The translations under genes were made by a program, and so were the position numbers. This document shows positions 36,931 to 45,993 of a stretch of 64,000 nucleotides of DNA, piece after piece (position 1 is the first letter of the stretch; every line of letters starts with the position of its first letter). The notes beneath the pieces are model-generated. The model saw only the letters and a program-made list of their open reading frames with translations. It searched no databases and was not told the origin of the DNA. The stretch is from Vibrio algarum (GTDB lineage: Bacteria; Pseudomonadota; Gammaproteobacteria; Enterobacterales; Vibrionaceae): the NCBI RefSeq assembly GCF_028204155.1, contig NZ_JAQLOI010000001.1:1550001-1614000 (forward strand), in the 5' to 3' direction.

Positions 36931-39900
36931 ATGATGAGAAATACGATTCCATACACAAGTTTTACTGGTGTTTCAGAACAGATTTGCGCGCAAGGTAATG
37001 CGGTAGAATTTATTCAACCGTGGTATTCGCCTATTTCAACGACACCAAACAATACGGGTATGGCGGTAGGCGGAATAGGGAGCACCTTTACGTTAACACC
37101 TTTAGGTAATACCCCAAGCTTTGCGTTTATCCCCGGTATTTATATTGATAACAACGACAACCAGTTTAACCTTAACAACTTTTTTGCTTCAGTCTCGGAT
37201 AAACTCAGCCTAGATAACCTAGCGATAACTGATTTGGATAAGCTCGAGCAATTTCTTCATTTTTATCCCGCGAATTTCCTAGGTAAGCCACTGAATGTTT
37301 CGACACCTGAGAGTGCTCTTACTTTAATAAAACAGTCGTTGAAATCTGGTGATTTTTACTTAGAAAACGAGAAAAATTTCACGAAATGGAAGATTGAGTT
37401 CACCGAAAAAACAGCAGCATCAATTAAATTGGATAGCCAATCTGTTGATACTCAGTTGATGGTTGCTTTGGACTTTTTCAACGGTCTACTGATCAATAGC
37501 AGTTCTCAGACGGTTTCTCTTACTGCTCAGTCTGTTCATGAAGGAATTGATGCGGTCTCAGAAAGCGATATTGAGTATCAAGTGTTATATCCAATGGCGC
37601 AGTATCAATACTCAGCGTTCAGTGAAATCAGTATCCAACGAAAAGTGGTTTCCCCTATTGTTCGAGGGGATAAAAAACTATGCTCATTACCAATGCACTG
37701 GAATGAGTTTGAAGTTACGAACCGAACAGACAAACCCAAGTCAGTCACTTTAGTCCAGTCCCTTAAAAACCTTATAGGATCAAACTATGTGAAGCAGCGT
37801 CCGGGTGTACAGGACTCTTCCTGTACGTTGACGCAGAACCCAGTAAAACAATCTCATAGTGGTTATGAAATTAATAACGGGTCAAGCCATCGTTTTTCCG
37901 GCGTGACACTAGAAAGTCAGTCGCCTTATCAGTCTGATGTTGATGGTGAGATACTCTTTGGTGCACATGTTGAGCAATCGTTATTAGAAAATCAGTCGGT
38001 AACGGTATCGACCAAACCTTCGGTTTATTGTGCCAACGAGCAAGGCGCGATTGTTGATGCACTTAATACGGGTCGTGTTAACGCGCATTTTGATAGCGGA
38101 ATTTACAGTGGCCGCGAGGCTCTTGCCGCGTTAGTTACTGTGCAAATTGACTTAGAGCCCCACCAAGCAATAAGCGTTCGGTTTGTACAAGTAATGGATC
38201 ACAGCAAAATAATGCTGCAAGACTGGCAGAGTGAGAAGGCTTACACCCAGTTTTACGAAAAAGAACATCGCTCGGCTAAAATTATGGAAGATGTGTTGCC
38301 AAGTATCGATATGATAGAGCAGCGGATTATTTCCGAGCAGGAAAGCTATTTAAAACAAGCAAAACAAGCGATGGGTGAGAATTCGTCTGCAATTAGTTTT
38401 GCGACTATGGCTATGAATACGCTTTCATTTCTTGCTGAATCCACAGTATGGGATAGCAAGGATAAGTTCTTAGTAAAAGAATGTGTTGATTATCCATTCT
38501 TTAACTCTCTTGATGTTTATTTCTATGGTTCATTTTCACTTCTTTATTTGTTGCCAGAGCTAGATGGCTGCGTAATGAAAGAGTTTTCAAACGCTATACT
38601 TGCCGAAGACGCCACAAAACGCCGATTCTGGGAGTATGAAGATAAGCCAAGCGCAGAACTTATCGATGCAAAGTATGAAGGTGTGCGAGCTATTCGCGGC
38701 GCTGTAATACATGATCTTGGTAGCCCGTTTGATATTCAACCGGACGCTTACACTTGGCATAATGTGAAAGAATGGAAAGATTTAGCACCTAAGTATGTGT
38801 TAATGGTTTTACGTCATTTCAAGCAAACTAACGACTTTTCCATTGTTGAATCATGTTGGCAAGCAGTGAAAGAGAGTATTCAGTACCTTGTTAACCTTAT
38901 TGAAGAAGGTGATGCGTTACCTCTCACAAGAGGTACAGACGATACTTTTGATAACCTAGCATCACACGGTATATCGGTATATTGCGCGAGCCTTTGGGTT
39001 GCGGGCCTGTATGCGGGTTCAGAATTAGCCAAGTTAATGAACGAACATGAGCTTGCAATAGATTACAGTGATCGTGCTAGCAACGCTTTGTCAGTGTTGG
39101 AGCGAGGTTTATGGGACGAGCAAAAAGGGTATTTTCATTTCTACGTGACACCAATTCAAGCTAAACACTTAACGGGAGAGAGTTTTCAAGAGTTGGCGAC
39201 GTTAGGGTTAAACCTAACAGGTAACTGTGTCGTAGATAAAGATATCTTAAATGAGTATCTAGATTGTACACATGAAAGTTCAAATGAAAGCAAAATCCAA
39301 TCAAGATACCAAGCGAAGCAACGTCTTGTAGACATCGCTCCACTGGCCTTTACTGCTGAGTATAATTCGATCATTGAGATGGACTCAGACAATAGCTTTG
39401 GTGATGCACTACTTGCCGATAGTTATCTTAAGCTATTAGGGTTAAACGGCTTGTTTAGTAAAGACAAAGTAGAGCGAGCCTTAGATTATGTTTTTGAAAC
39501 CAACTACAAAATCAACAGTCCTAAACTTGGTATAGCCAATATGACATTGGAAAACGGCATGCCGCATGATGCTTTCCAGGCGCAAGATGTGTGGATTGGG
39601 GTGCAGTTTAGTGTCGCTTCCGCATTGCGACTTAGTGGCAAAAACGAACAGGCTATAGAGTTAATGGATACGGTCTACGATGCACTGTACCATCAGTCTA
39701 AAATACCATTTGCAGCACCAGAAGGTTTTAACTGCTCTGTGACTGTATCGCTGGCTGACTTAATGGCTGAGTTTTCGATTTCTGAAACGTTAGCATATCA
39801 ATGGCATGCACTTTTAACTCAAACAGGGTGTTTGTTTGAAGACCAACGTGTGAATCCATTTATAACTCAAGATATCAAGACGTTTGGCCAATTGATCAGT

Positions 39901-40029
39901 CCGATTATTGCAGATGAATACGTGGCGAAACTGCATGTTTGGTTGCAAAATACCGGATTAAAATATACAGCGGGTCGTTATTTCAGACCGGGGATGATAT
40001 TTGCTTATTTACCCGAAGTTTTGCATTAA
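36931..40029 (+). CDS. GH116 family beta-glucosidase-like enzyme
   Basis: A 1,032-residue protein without signal peptide. The N-terminal beta domain shows GMAVGGIGSTFTLTPLGNTPSF, the GGIG pattern of GBA2/GH116. The (alpha/alpha)6 domain has the nucleophile region KECVDYPFFNSLDVYFYGSF (Glu517), VIHDLGSPFDIQPDAYTWHN, WKDLAPKYVLMVLRHF and the acid/base region GTDDTFDNLASHGISVYCASLWVAGL (Asp670-Asp674), matching the order in characterised GH116 enzymes. Members are beta-glucosidases, glucosylceramidases and xylosidases. It is longer than many bacterial relatives (about 800). Last gene of the operon; probably trims beta-glucosides that the GH94 enzyme does not cut. Confidence 0.82.
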   Translation: MMRNTIPYTSFTGVSEQICAQGNAVEFIQPWYSPISTTPNNTGMAVGGIGSTFTLTPLGNTPSFAFIPGIYIDNNDNQFNLNNFFASVSDKLSLDNLAITDLDKLEQFLHFYPANFLGKPLNVSTPESALTLIKQSLKSGDFYLENEKNFTKWKIEFTEKTAASIKLDSQSVDTQLMVALDFFNGLLINSSSQTVSLTAQSVHEGIDAVSESDIEYQVLYPMAQYQYSAFSEISIQRKVVSPIVRGDKKLCSLPMHWNEFEVTNRTDKPKSVTLVQSLKNLIGSNYVKQRPGVQDSSCTLTQNPVKQSHSGYEINNGSSHRFSGVTLESQSPYQSDVDGEILFGAHVEQSLLENQSVTVSTKPSVYCANEQGAIVDALNTGRVNAHFDSGIYSGREALAALVTVQIDLEPHQAISVRFVQVMDHSKIMLQDWQSEKAYTQFYEKEHRSAKIMEDVLPSIDMIEQRIISEQESYLKQAKQAMGENSSAISFATMAMNTLSFLAESTVWDSKDKFLVKECVDYPFFNSLDVYFYGSFSLLYLLPELDGCVMKEFSNAILAEDATKRRFWEYEDKPSAELIDAKYEGVRAIRGAVIHDLGSPFDIQPDAYTWHNVKEWKDLAPKYVLMVLRHFKQTNDFSIVESCWQAVKESIQYLVNLIEEGDALPLTRGTDDTFDNLASHGISVYCASLWVAGLYAGSELAKLMNEHELAIDYSDRASNALSVLERGLWDEQKGYFHFYVTPIQAKHLTGESFQELATLGLNLTGNCVVDKDILNEYLDCTHESSNESKIQSRYQAKQRLVDIAPLAFTAEYNSIIEMDSDNSFGDALLADSYLKLLGLNGLFSKDKVERALDYVFETNYKINSPKLGIANMTLENGMPHDAFQAQDVWIGVQFSVASALRLSGKNEQAIELMDTVYDALYHQSKIPFAAPEGFNCSVTVSLADLMAEFSISETLAYQWHALLTQTGCLFEDQRVNPFITQDIKTFGQLISPIIADEYVAKLHVWLQNTGLKYTAGRYFRPGMIFAYLPEVLH

Positions 40030-40077
40030 TTGGATGTCTTTGCTTAATTAAGTAGAATATTGTTGACTTAAAAATGA

Positions 40078-40138
40078 GGGGCCATAAATTCTGTTTTGGC
40101 CCCAGGAATAACCGCGTTATCCCCACGAAAGTGGGGTT
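40078..40138. terminator. Two hairpins between converging GH116 and LacI genes
   Basis: GGGGCCA/TGGCCCC (40078-40084 with 40097-40103) and CCCCAC-GAAA-GTGGGG (40121-40136). The second resembles one arm of the dispersed repeat at 62409-62470. Probably termination for one or both genes. Confidence 0.5.
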
Positions 40139-40184
40139 AATCTTATTGAAATCGATGATCTGTAATCAGCTCATCGCACCGAAT

Positions 40185-41201
40185 TTAGCCTTTAAGGGGT
40201 TTGGTCGATTGTCTTACGATCAAGTCTATTGGGGGTAATCTATCTTCATGTCTATCTCCACTTAAGAAATTTAAAATAGAGTTGGCTGACACTGTACCAA
40301 TCTCTTCTATTGGTTGTCTCAAAGTGGTTAATCCAGGCGTGAAATATTTTGAAGTAGGGAGATCATCGAAGCCAATGACAGAAATATCATCGGGTACTTT
40401 AAGATCATGATCATGTATGGCCTTGATAACACCATACGCACTAAGGTCATTAGCCGCAAAAATTGCCGTTACTTTTGCTTTTTCGTCATTAAGCATTTCA
40501 ACCGTTTGCTGATAAGCGACAGCCGAACTAAAATCACCCTGCTTTATTAATCTTTGATTAGGCCTTAATCCAGCCTCTTTCAAGGCTCTTTTATAGCCTT
40601 CGAATCGGTGTAATGAATCGGGCTGAGAAGCCAGTCCTTTAATATGCCCAATATTGGAGTGACCAAGTTGGAGCAGATGCAATGTGGCCATGTATCCAGC
40701 GAGCTCGTTGTCTATGTTAATACATTGAATTTGCTTCGCATTAATATCATAGCCAAACGCAACTACTGGTATTTTATTTGAAAAATCAATAAGTTGGTTG
40801 TTGGTTAGGTTTCCTGTTACTACAATTACCCCATCCACATTTTGTTGTTCTAAACTTGTAAGCGCATAGGTTTCAAGTTTTTTATCCCAATGACCTGAGG
40901 CGATAGTAAGTTGGTAACCCTGTGAAATAAGGACCTTTTCCATATCATTCAAAATTTGACTAGTAAAAGGACTATCTGGATGTTGTACCAAAGCACCAAT
41001 AATCATTGAACGACGATTGTTTGAACTTGCAGGTTGATAGACAGGTTTGTAATCTAGTGCATTAATAGCATCTTCAATTTTATGACTTTTCTCGTCTGAA
41101 ACAAACGTTGTTCTATTTAAAAAACGAGAAACGGTTGCTGGGGAAACACCCGCGAGTTTAGCCACGTCATAAACAGTAGCTGTTTCTTTTTTCTTTCTCA
41201 T
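40185..41201 (-). CDS. LacI family regulator, second copy in the sugar region
   Basis: A 338-residue repressor beginning MRKKKETATVYDVAKLAGVSPATVSRFLNRTTFVSDE, with effector domain ending near GFDDLPTSKYFTPGLTTLRQP. The start at 41201 gives the usual charged lead-in; an upstream in-frame ATG would add 14 hydrophobic residues. It converges with the GH116 gene and diverges from a chemoreceptor gene. It may govern the porins, the chemoreceptor or the operon, together with the LacI protein at 28967. Confidence 0.86.
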   Translation of the reverse strand: MRKKKETATVYDVAKLAGVSPATVSRFLNRTTFVSDEKSHKIEDAINALDYKPVYQPASSNNRRSMIIGALVQHPDSPFTSQILNDMEKVLISQGYQLTIASGHWDKKLETYALTSLEQQNVDGVIVVTGNLTNNQLIDFSNKIPVVAFGYDINAKQIQCINIDNELAGYMATLHLLQLGHSNIGHIKGLASQPDSLHRFEGYKRALKEAGLRPNQRLIKQGDFSSAVAYQQTVEMLNDEKAKVTAIFAANDLSAYGVIKAIHDHDLKVPDDISVIGFDDLPTSKYFTPGLTTLRQPIEEIGTVSANSILNFLSGDRHEDRLPPIDLIVRQSTKPLKG

Positions 41202-41483
41202 ACTAAATAGCCTGAATAAAAATAAAACTGAAAATTTATTCAATTATTTTATCATAAAGAATTAAAACTTGGACAGTATAATATATAAAACATGCGGTTA
41301 TTATTATGATTGTTGTTTAACGAAAAAACATGCCAAAGGTGACCCGAACCTTCTTTTCGTTGTAAAAGTATGAAACAAACATGTTGATGGGTATTTTGGT
41401 TTGATACTAGCATTTTAACTCTCTGTATTTTAAATGTTTATTGGTATTTTTCTATGCTTGTAAATGTTGTTAGTGATATTTTG

Positions 41484-41493
41484 TTTCATGACG
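41484..41493. promoter_or_regulatory. Partial TTTCATGA element upstream of the chemoreceptor
   Basis: TTTCATGACG matches eight bases of the TTTCATGAAAC element found near the LacI operon. TATGAAACAAACATG at 41370-41384 is related. Both lie between the second LacI gene and the chemoreceptor. Confidence 0.35.
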
Positions 41494-41578
41494 TTTTTTA
41501 TTGGTAACTCTGTGAGCAGTAATATGGAATATGGTTACTGTTCTATGGGTTAATAATGCCATTATTTATTACTGAGTT

Positions 41579-43567
41579 ATGCAATTGAAACAATTATCTA
41601 TTACGTCAAAAGTATATGTTGGGTTTGTAATATTAATATCAATGATGGTGTTGGTATCCTGGTTTAGTTTGGAATCAATCAAGAGTTCAGCAATAAGAAT
41701 GGACCGAATTAATAATGAATCTACACCGTTAGTGGTACATTCTAATCAATTAGCAATTTCTCTGCTAAATATTAATAGAAGTTTAACGCCTTATTTATTT
41801 ACATCGTATATTGACGAGTTAGATCAAGCAACGGTGGCCATTGACGCGTCGTTAAACAATTACTACCGTGAGCTTGATTGGTTTTTACAACACAGGGACG
41901 TTGAACTCCACCAGTCTGTAGAAGCCATAAATTCAAGCAGTAAATGGATAGTGGATAAACTCGCAGAAGTAATGGACTTTCACGCAAAATATCTAGATAT
42001 CAATGAAAGAAGCTTTTACGCACAATCTGATGCAATGATGCTGTTCGAACAGGTGAATAATAAATTACAAGCGCAGTCATCTCGCTCGGGAACAGACAAA
42101 ACAGTGATAGAACAGTTGCAGAGCCAAGTTGGCTTGATTGAATCGCAGTCAAAAGAAATCTTTTCACTCACAGACCCAATTGAGCTAAAACCAGCTGCGA
42201 GAAGTTTTACTCTTAGAGAGCAAACATACAACGAGTTAGTGAATCACGTTAAAGATAATAATCCAGAGATTTATTCGAAATTGAAGGGTGAATTAAATGC
42301 GATTCAAATGTCGGTTTTTTCGAATGCCGGTGCAGTATCGCTATACCTTCAATCTATGGCTCTAAATGATAAAACGCACACTTTGCGACGCGAGTTGGAA
42401 ACTGGACTTGATAACCAATTACAAGCTATTGAAGCAATGACCGTACTCGCAACTAGTGATGCAAAGGACTTATTTGATCAAGCAAATAGTGCGTTAAATC
42501 AGTCATACATCTCAATCGTTACAGCAGTTTTAGTGGCTATTTGTCTTGCAAGTGCAGTTGGTTGGGCTATTGCACGGTCAATTAGAGTCCCGAGTGGTCA
42601 GATAAATGGTGTGTTAGATGATGTATCTAATAAGAACCTAACAGTAAAGGTCAGCTACCAGGCTCATGATGAACTCGGGCAAGTTGCAGGCAAGGTCAAT
42701 TTAATGATCGCACAGCTTTCTGAAGTGATAAATCAGCTCAGTCTTTCTTCTCAAAACCTTAATGGAGCATCGATAGAAAATCAGGCAACAAGTGATAACC
42801 TTAGTGCTTCAATTGAGGAGCAGACTGCCCAAATATTGCAGGTTGCTTCAGCAATGGAAGAGATTGAACATTCTGTGGTCGAGATTGCCAACGCCTCTAA
42901 TGACTCTTTTTCTTTGGTGACAAACGCTGTTGCACGATCGATGGAAGGGCAGATACTTATGGATGAGAACGAACTCTTGATCGGACAGTTGTCAGAACAG
43001 TTGGCGAAATCAACACAAAGCATTAAACAACTGGAAATGGAAAGTTCGAGCATTGGTTCAATTTTGGATGTGATTTCCAATATTTCAGAACAGACGAATT
43101 TGTTAGCGTTGAACGCAGCAATAGAAGCCGCAAGAGCAGGAGAATACGGAAGGGGCTTTGCCGTTGTCGCGGATGAAGTCCGTGTACTAGCATCGAAAAC
43201 AACAAGCTCGACAGTTGAGATTAAAGATAAGATAGATTCACTGAAACGAAGTGCCGAGACGACCGTTTATCAAATTGCGGCATGCAGTGATTATATGTCC
43301 GAATACAGCAATCATGCGACTGGGGTGAACTCTGCACTCTCAGAAGTTCACCAATTTCTTGGTAAGATAGAAGAAAGTAGCCATCAGATCGCCGCTGCCA
43401 CAAACCAGCACAAACAGGCTGCAACGGAAGTAACCACAAATGTTGGGCATATCCATGGACTGGCACAAGAAACGACCAAAAGTGCGCACAGTTTAGTTTT
43501 GTTAAGTGAAAAATTAGAACAGATGGCAGATCAGCAGGCGGAGTTAACTAAAGCGTTCCGTTTATAA
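41579..43567 (+). CDS. Methyl-accepting chemotaxis protein
   Basis: A 662-residue chemoreceptor: membrane segment about residues 12-32, a large periplasmic helical domain to about 310, second segment about 313-337 (SYISIVTAVLVAICLASAVGWAIA), HAMP region, then a signalling domain with the hairpin tip ISEQTNLLALNAAIEAARAGEYGRGFAVVADEVRVLA. There is no C-terminal CheR-binding pentapeptide. Its place beside the sugar operon and LacI genes suggests it senses the same carbohydrate or its binding protein; this is inference. Confidence 0.88.
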   Translation: MQLKQLSITSKVYVGFVILISMMVLVSWFSLESIKSSAIRMDRINNESTPLVVHSNQLAISLLNINRSLTPYLFTSYIDELDQATVAIDASLNNYYRELDWFLQHRDVELHQSVEAINSSSKWIVDKLAEVMDFHAKYLDINERSFYAQSDAMMLFEQVNNKLQAQSSRSGTDKTVIEQLQSQVGLIESQSKEIFSLTDPIELKPAARSFTLREQTYNELVNHVKDNNPEIYSKLKGELNAIQMSVFSNAGAVSLYLQSMALNDKTHTLRRELETGLDNQLQAIEAMTVLATSDAKDLFDQANSALNQSYISIVTAVLVAICLASAVGWAIARSIRVPSGQINGVLDDVSNKNLTVKVSYQAHDELGQVAGKVNLMIAQLSEVINQLSLSSQNLNGASIENQATSDNLSASIEEQTAQILQVASAMEEIEHSVVEIANASNDSFSLVTNAVARSMEGQILMDENELLIGQLSEQLAKSTQSIKQLEMESSSIGSILDVISNISEQTNLLALNAAIEAARAGEYGRGFAVVADEVRVLASKTTSSTVEIKDKIDSLKRSAETTVYQIAACSDYMSEYSNHATGVNSALSEVHQFLGKIEESSHQIAAATNQHKQAATEVTTNVGHIHGLAQETTKSAHSLVLLSEKLEQMADQQAELTKAFRL

Positions 43568-43821
43568 CAAAGTTTGGTGTTTTTATTAATCTTAATAATT
43601 CGTTCAAGTGCTCGATTCTAAAGGCTTTCAAGCGGATTATAAAATAATATTACCCCTTAATAGTTATTTCTAATTGAAGAAATTGGTGTTATCTATTTGT
43701 AAAATCAGTAAATTAGGTAACAATATAGTTTATAGATTAAACGAAAATATTGGTTAGCATGGATTAACCAATATCGATTTGCGGATGTATGACACACCAA
43801 AATGGTGTGAGGAGAGAAGTA

Positions 43822-44238
43822 ATGGAAACTCTAAAAGTAAAAGACTACATGGATCACCAGGCGGTTAAATTTAGCCCTGAAATGTCTCTTTCTGCCGCTC
43901 TAGATAAAGTAATGAAATCAAAACACCTCGGGGGCCCCGTAGTTGATGCTGATGGCAAAGTTATTGGTTTTATCTCTGAACAAGATCTGCTTACCAATTT
44001 AATGAAGGTGGCATACACTAGCCAAGAAACACATATTGTCAGTGATTGTATGTACAAAGAAGTACTTTCTGTGTCGCCTGATCTCGGTATATTTGAGCTT
44101 GCAGCAATGATGAAAGTTGGTAAGCCAAAGGTTTACCCAGTAGTGGACAATGGTAAACTGCTTGGCATTATCACTAGACGCGATGTGTTAACGGCGATCG
44201 GTAAAGCGCTAGAGGCCAGTTTTAAAAATCAGCTTTAA
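43822..44238 (+). CDS. CBS domain pair protein
   Basis: A 138-residue cytoplasmic protein made only of two CBS motifs: VKDYMDHQAVKFSPEMSLSAALDKVMKSKHLGGPVVD and VSDCMYKEVLSVSPDLGIFELAAMMKVGKPKVYPVVD. Such pairs bind adenine nucleotides. The start at 43822 has GAGGAGAG upstream. It stands alone with a strong terminator after it; the target is unknown. Confidence 0.85.
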   Translation: METLKVKDYMDHQAVKFSPEMSLSAALDKVMKSKHLGGPVVDADGKVIGFISEQDLLTNLMKVAYTSQETHIVSDCMYKEVLSVSPDLGIFELAAMMKVGKPKVYPVVDNGKLLGIITRRDVLTAIGKALEASFKNQL

Positions 44239-44250
44239 AAAGAGCACAAA

Positions 44251-44280
44251 AGAAGGCGCATTTTGCGCCTTCTTTTTCTT
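44251..44280 (+). terminator. Intrinsic terminator after the CBS protein gene
   Basis: AGAAGGCGCA-TTT-TGCGCCTTCT, 10-bp stem, then TTTTCTT. Confidence 0.92.
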
Positions 44281-44357
44281 TAAAGTAGATAGGTGGCAAT
44301 CAACTAATTAAACTATATTATCTTCGAGCCTTGGCCTTCACATATGTAGGAAAAACG

Positions 44358-45826
44358 ATGAGTACACAAACGGCTAAATTTGTTGAAGGCTCGACAATGA
44401 GACACATTTTGGTGATGTCCGGAACGGCTTCGATAGGCTTAATGGCACTGTTTGTGGTTGACCTAATGGACATGCTTTTTATTAGTATGTTAGGTCAGGT
44501 TGAGTTGGCTGCTGCTGTTGGCTTTGCAGGGACTTTAACCTTTTTCTCAACTTCTGTTTCTATCGGTTCATCTATAGCCATGGGGGCGCTTGTATCCAAA
44601 GCATTGGGTGCTAAAAAAGGCAATACGCTAGGCAACTAGCAGCGAGTTCACTGATTGTAGCTTTTGTTATTAGTGTTGTTGTAACCAGCGTCATGTTTAC
44701 TTATATCCCAGAATTTTTAGCCGCCATCGGGGCAAAAGGCTTTGCTGCTGAACGCGCAGAAGCCTACTTACGCATCTTGTTACCGAGTAGTCCATTTATT
44801 GCTTTAGGTATGGTCGCAGGGGCTGGATTGCGGGCCGTAGGTGACGCAAAACGGTCAATGTGGGCAACCTTAGCAGGGGGCTTTGTTAACGCAATTTTAG
44901 ACCCAATATTTATATTTGGTTTTGGTTGGAACGTAGAAGGTGCGGCAATCGCTTCAGTAGCAGCCCGTTTTACGGTGCTTTTGTTCTCAATTTTGCCTCT
45001 TATTCGTATACATGACCTTGTAGCAATTCCCCAGTTAAAAAAGATTAGAGAGCATCTTCCTGCCATATTAGCGATTGCTCTGCCCGCTATAATCACAAAT
45101 ACAGCGACACCAATAGGCAATGCTATTGTTACCACAAATATTGCCCAATTTGGTGAGGATTTTGTGGCTGGATTCGCTGTTATTGGGCGTATTATGCCCG
45201 TTGCATTTGCTGTGATTTTTGCGCTTTCAGGCGCAGTAGGGCCAATAATTGGACAAAATTACGGTGCAGAGCGCTTAGATAGGGTAAAAGAGACCCTGTC
45301 CAACTCGCTTATTTTTGTCTCTATTTACTGCTTATCTATTTCGATTGTCCTTTACCTAGCACAAGACTTGATTATATCGAGCTTTTCTTTAACTGGAGAC
45401 GCAGCGACATTGGTATCAGCATTTTGTACTTTTGTGGCAGTGACGTTTGTGTTTAATGGAGCGTTGTTTGTCGCTAATGCTTCCTTTAATAACTTGGGAA
45501 AACCTTTTTATTCAACCAGTTTAAATCTGGGTAAGGCAACCTTAGGCACATTACCATTTGTTTATTTTGGTGCCGAATGGTTTGGTGCACTTGGTGTTAT
45601 ATATGGGCAAGCGGCCGGTAGTATATTATTTGGGATAATAGGTATTATTGTTCTACGTAAACATATTCGTGATTTAATGACAGAAATAGTTGTTGATATA
45701 GATACGGCTGACCCTGCAATGAAATGCGTAACCATGACGCCATTTAGTTCAACTGATGCTGTTGCTGCAGAGGAAATTCAACTTCAACAGGTAGATATGC
45801 CTTCGATAAGCAAAAATGTAAACTGA
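44358..45826 (+). pseudogene. MATE family multidrug/cation antiporter, frameshifted
   Basis: Inner-membrane exporter of about 490 residues when joined. The first part (44358-44620) has STMRHILVMSGTASIGLMALFVVDLMDMLFISMLG; the second (to 45826) has AGAGLRAVGDAKRSMWATLAGGFVNAILDPIFIFGFGWNVEGAAIAS and a repeat of this pattern in the C-half. The shift lies at the A6 run 44613-44618: one more A gives GAKKRQYARQLAASSLIVAFVISVV and keeps the frame to the stop. The extra polar C-terminus is about 40 residues. Probably an intact gene with an assembly error. Confidence 0.82.
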
Positions 45827-45993
45827 TGTGTGTCATGATATACCTGTTTTTTAATGGTTTTTATTGATGATTTGTAGGAACTTTGATCTACTACCACAAA
45901 ATGAGTAGGAGATTTGTCACATAATGTATCCAGATTGATCGGCTTTGACCGGTCTTAATTTTGGAATCAGTAAGATGGAAATTTAACCACGTT

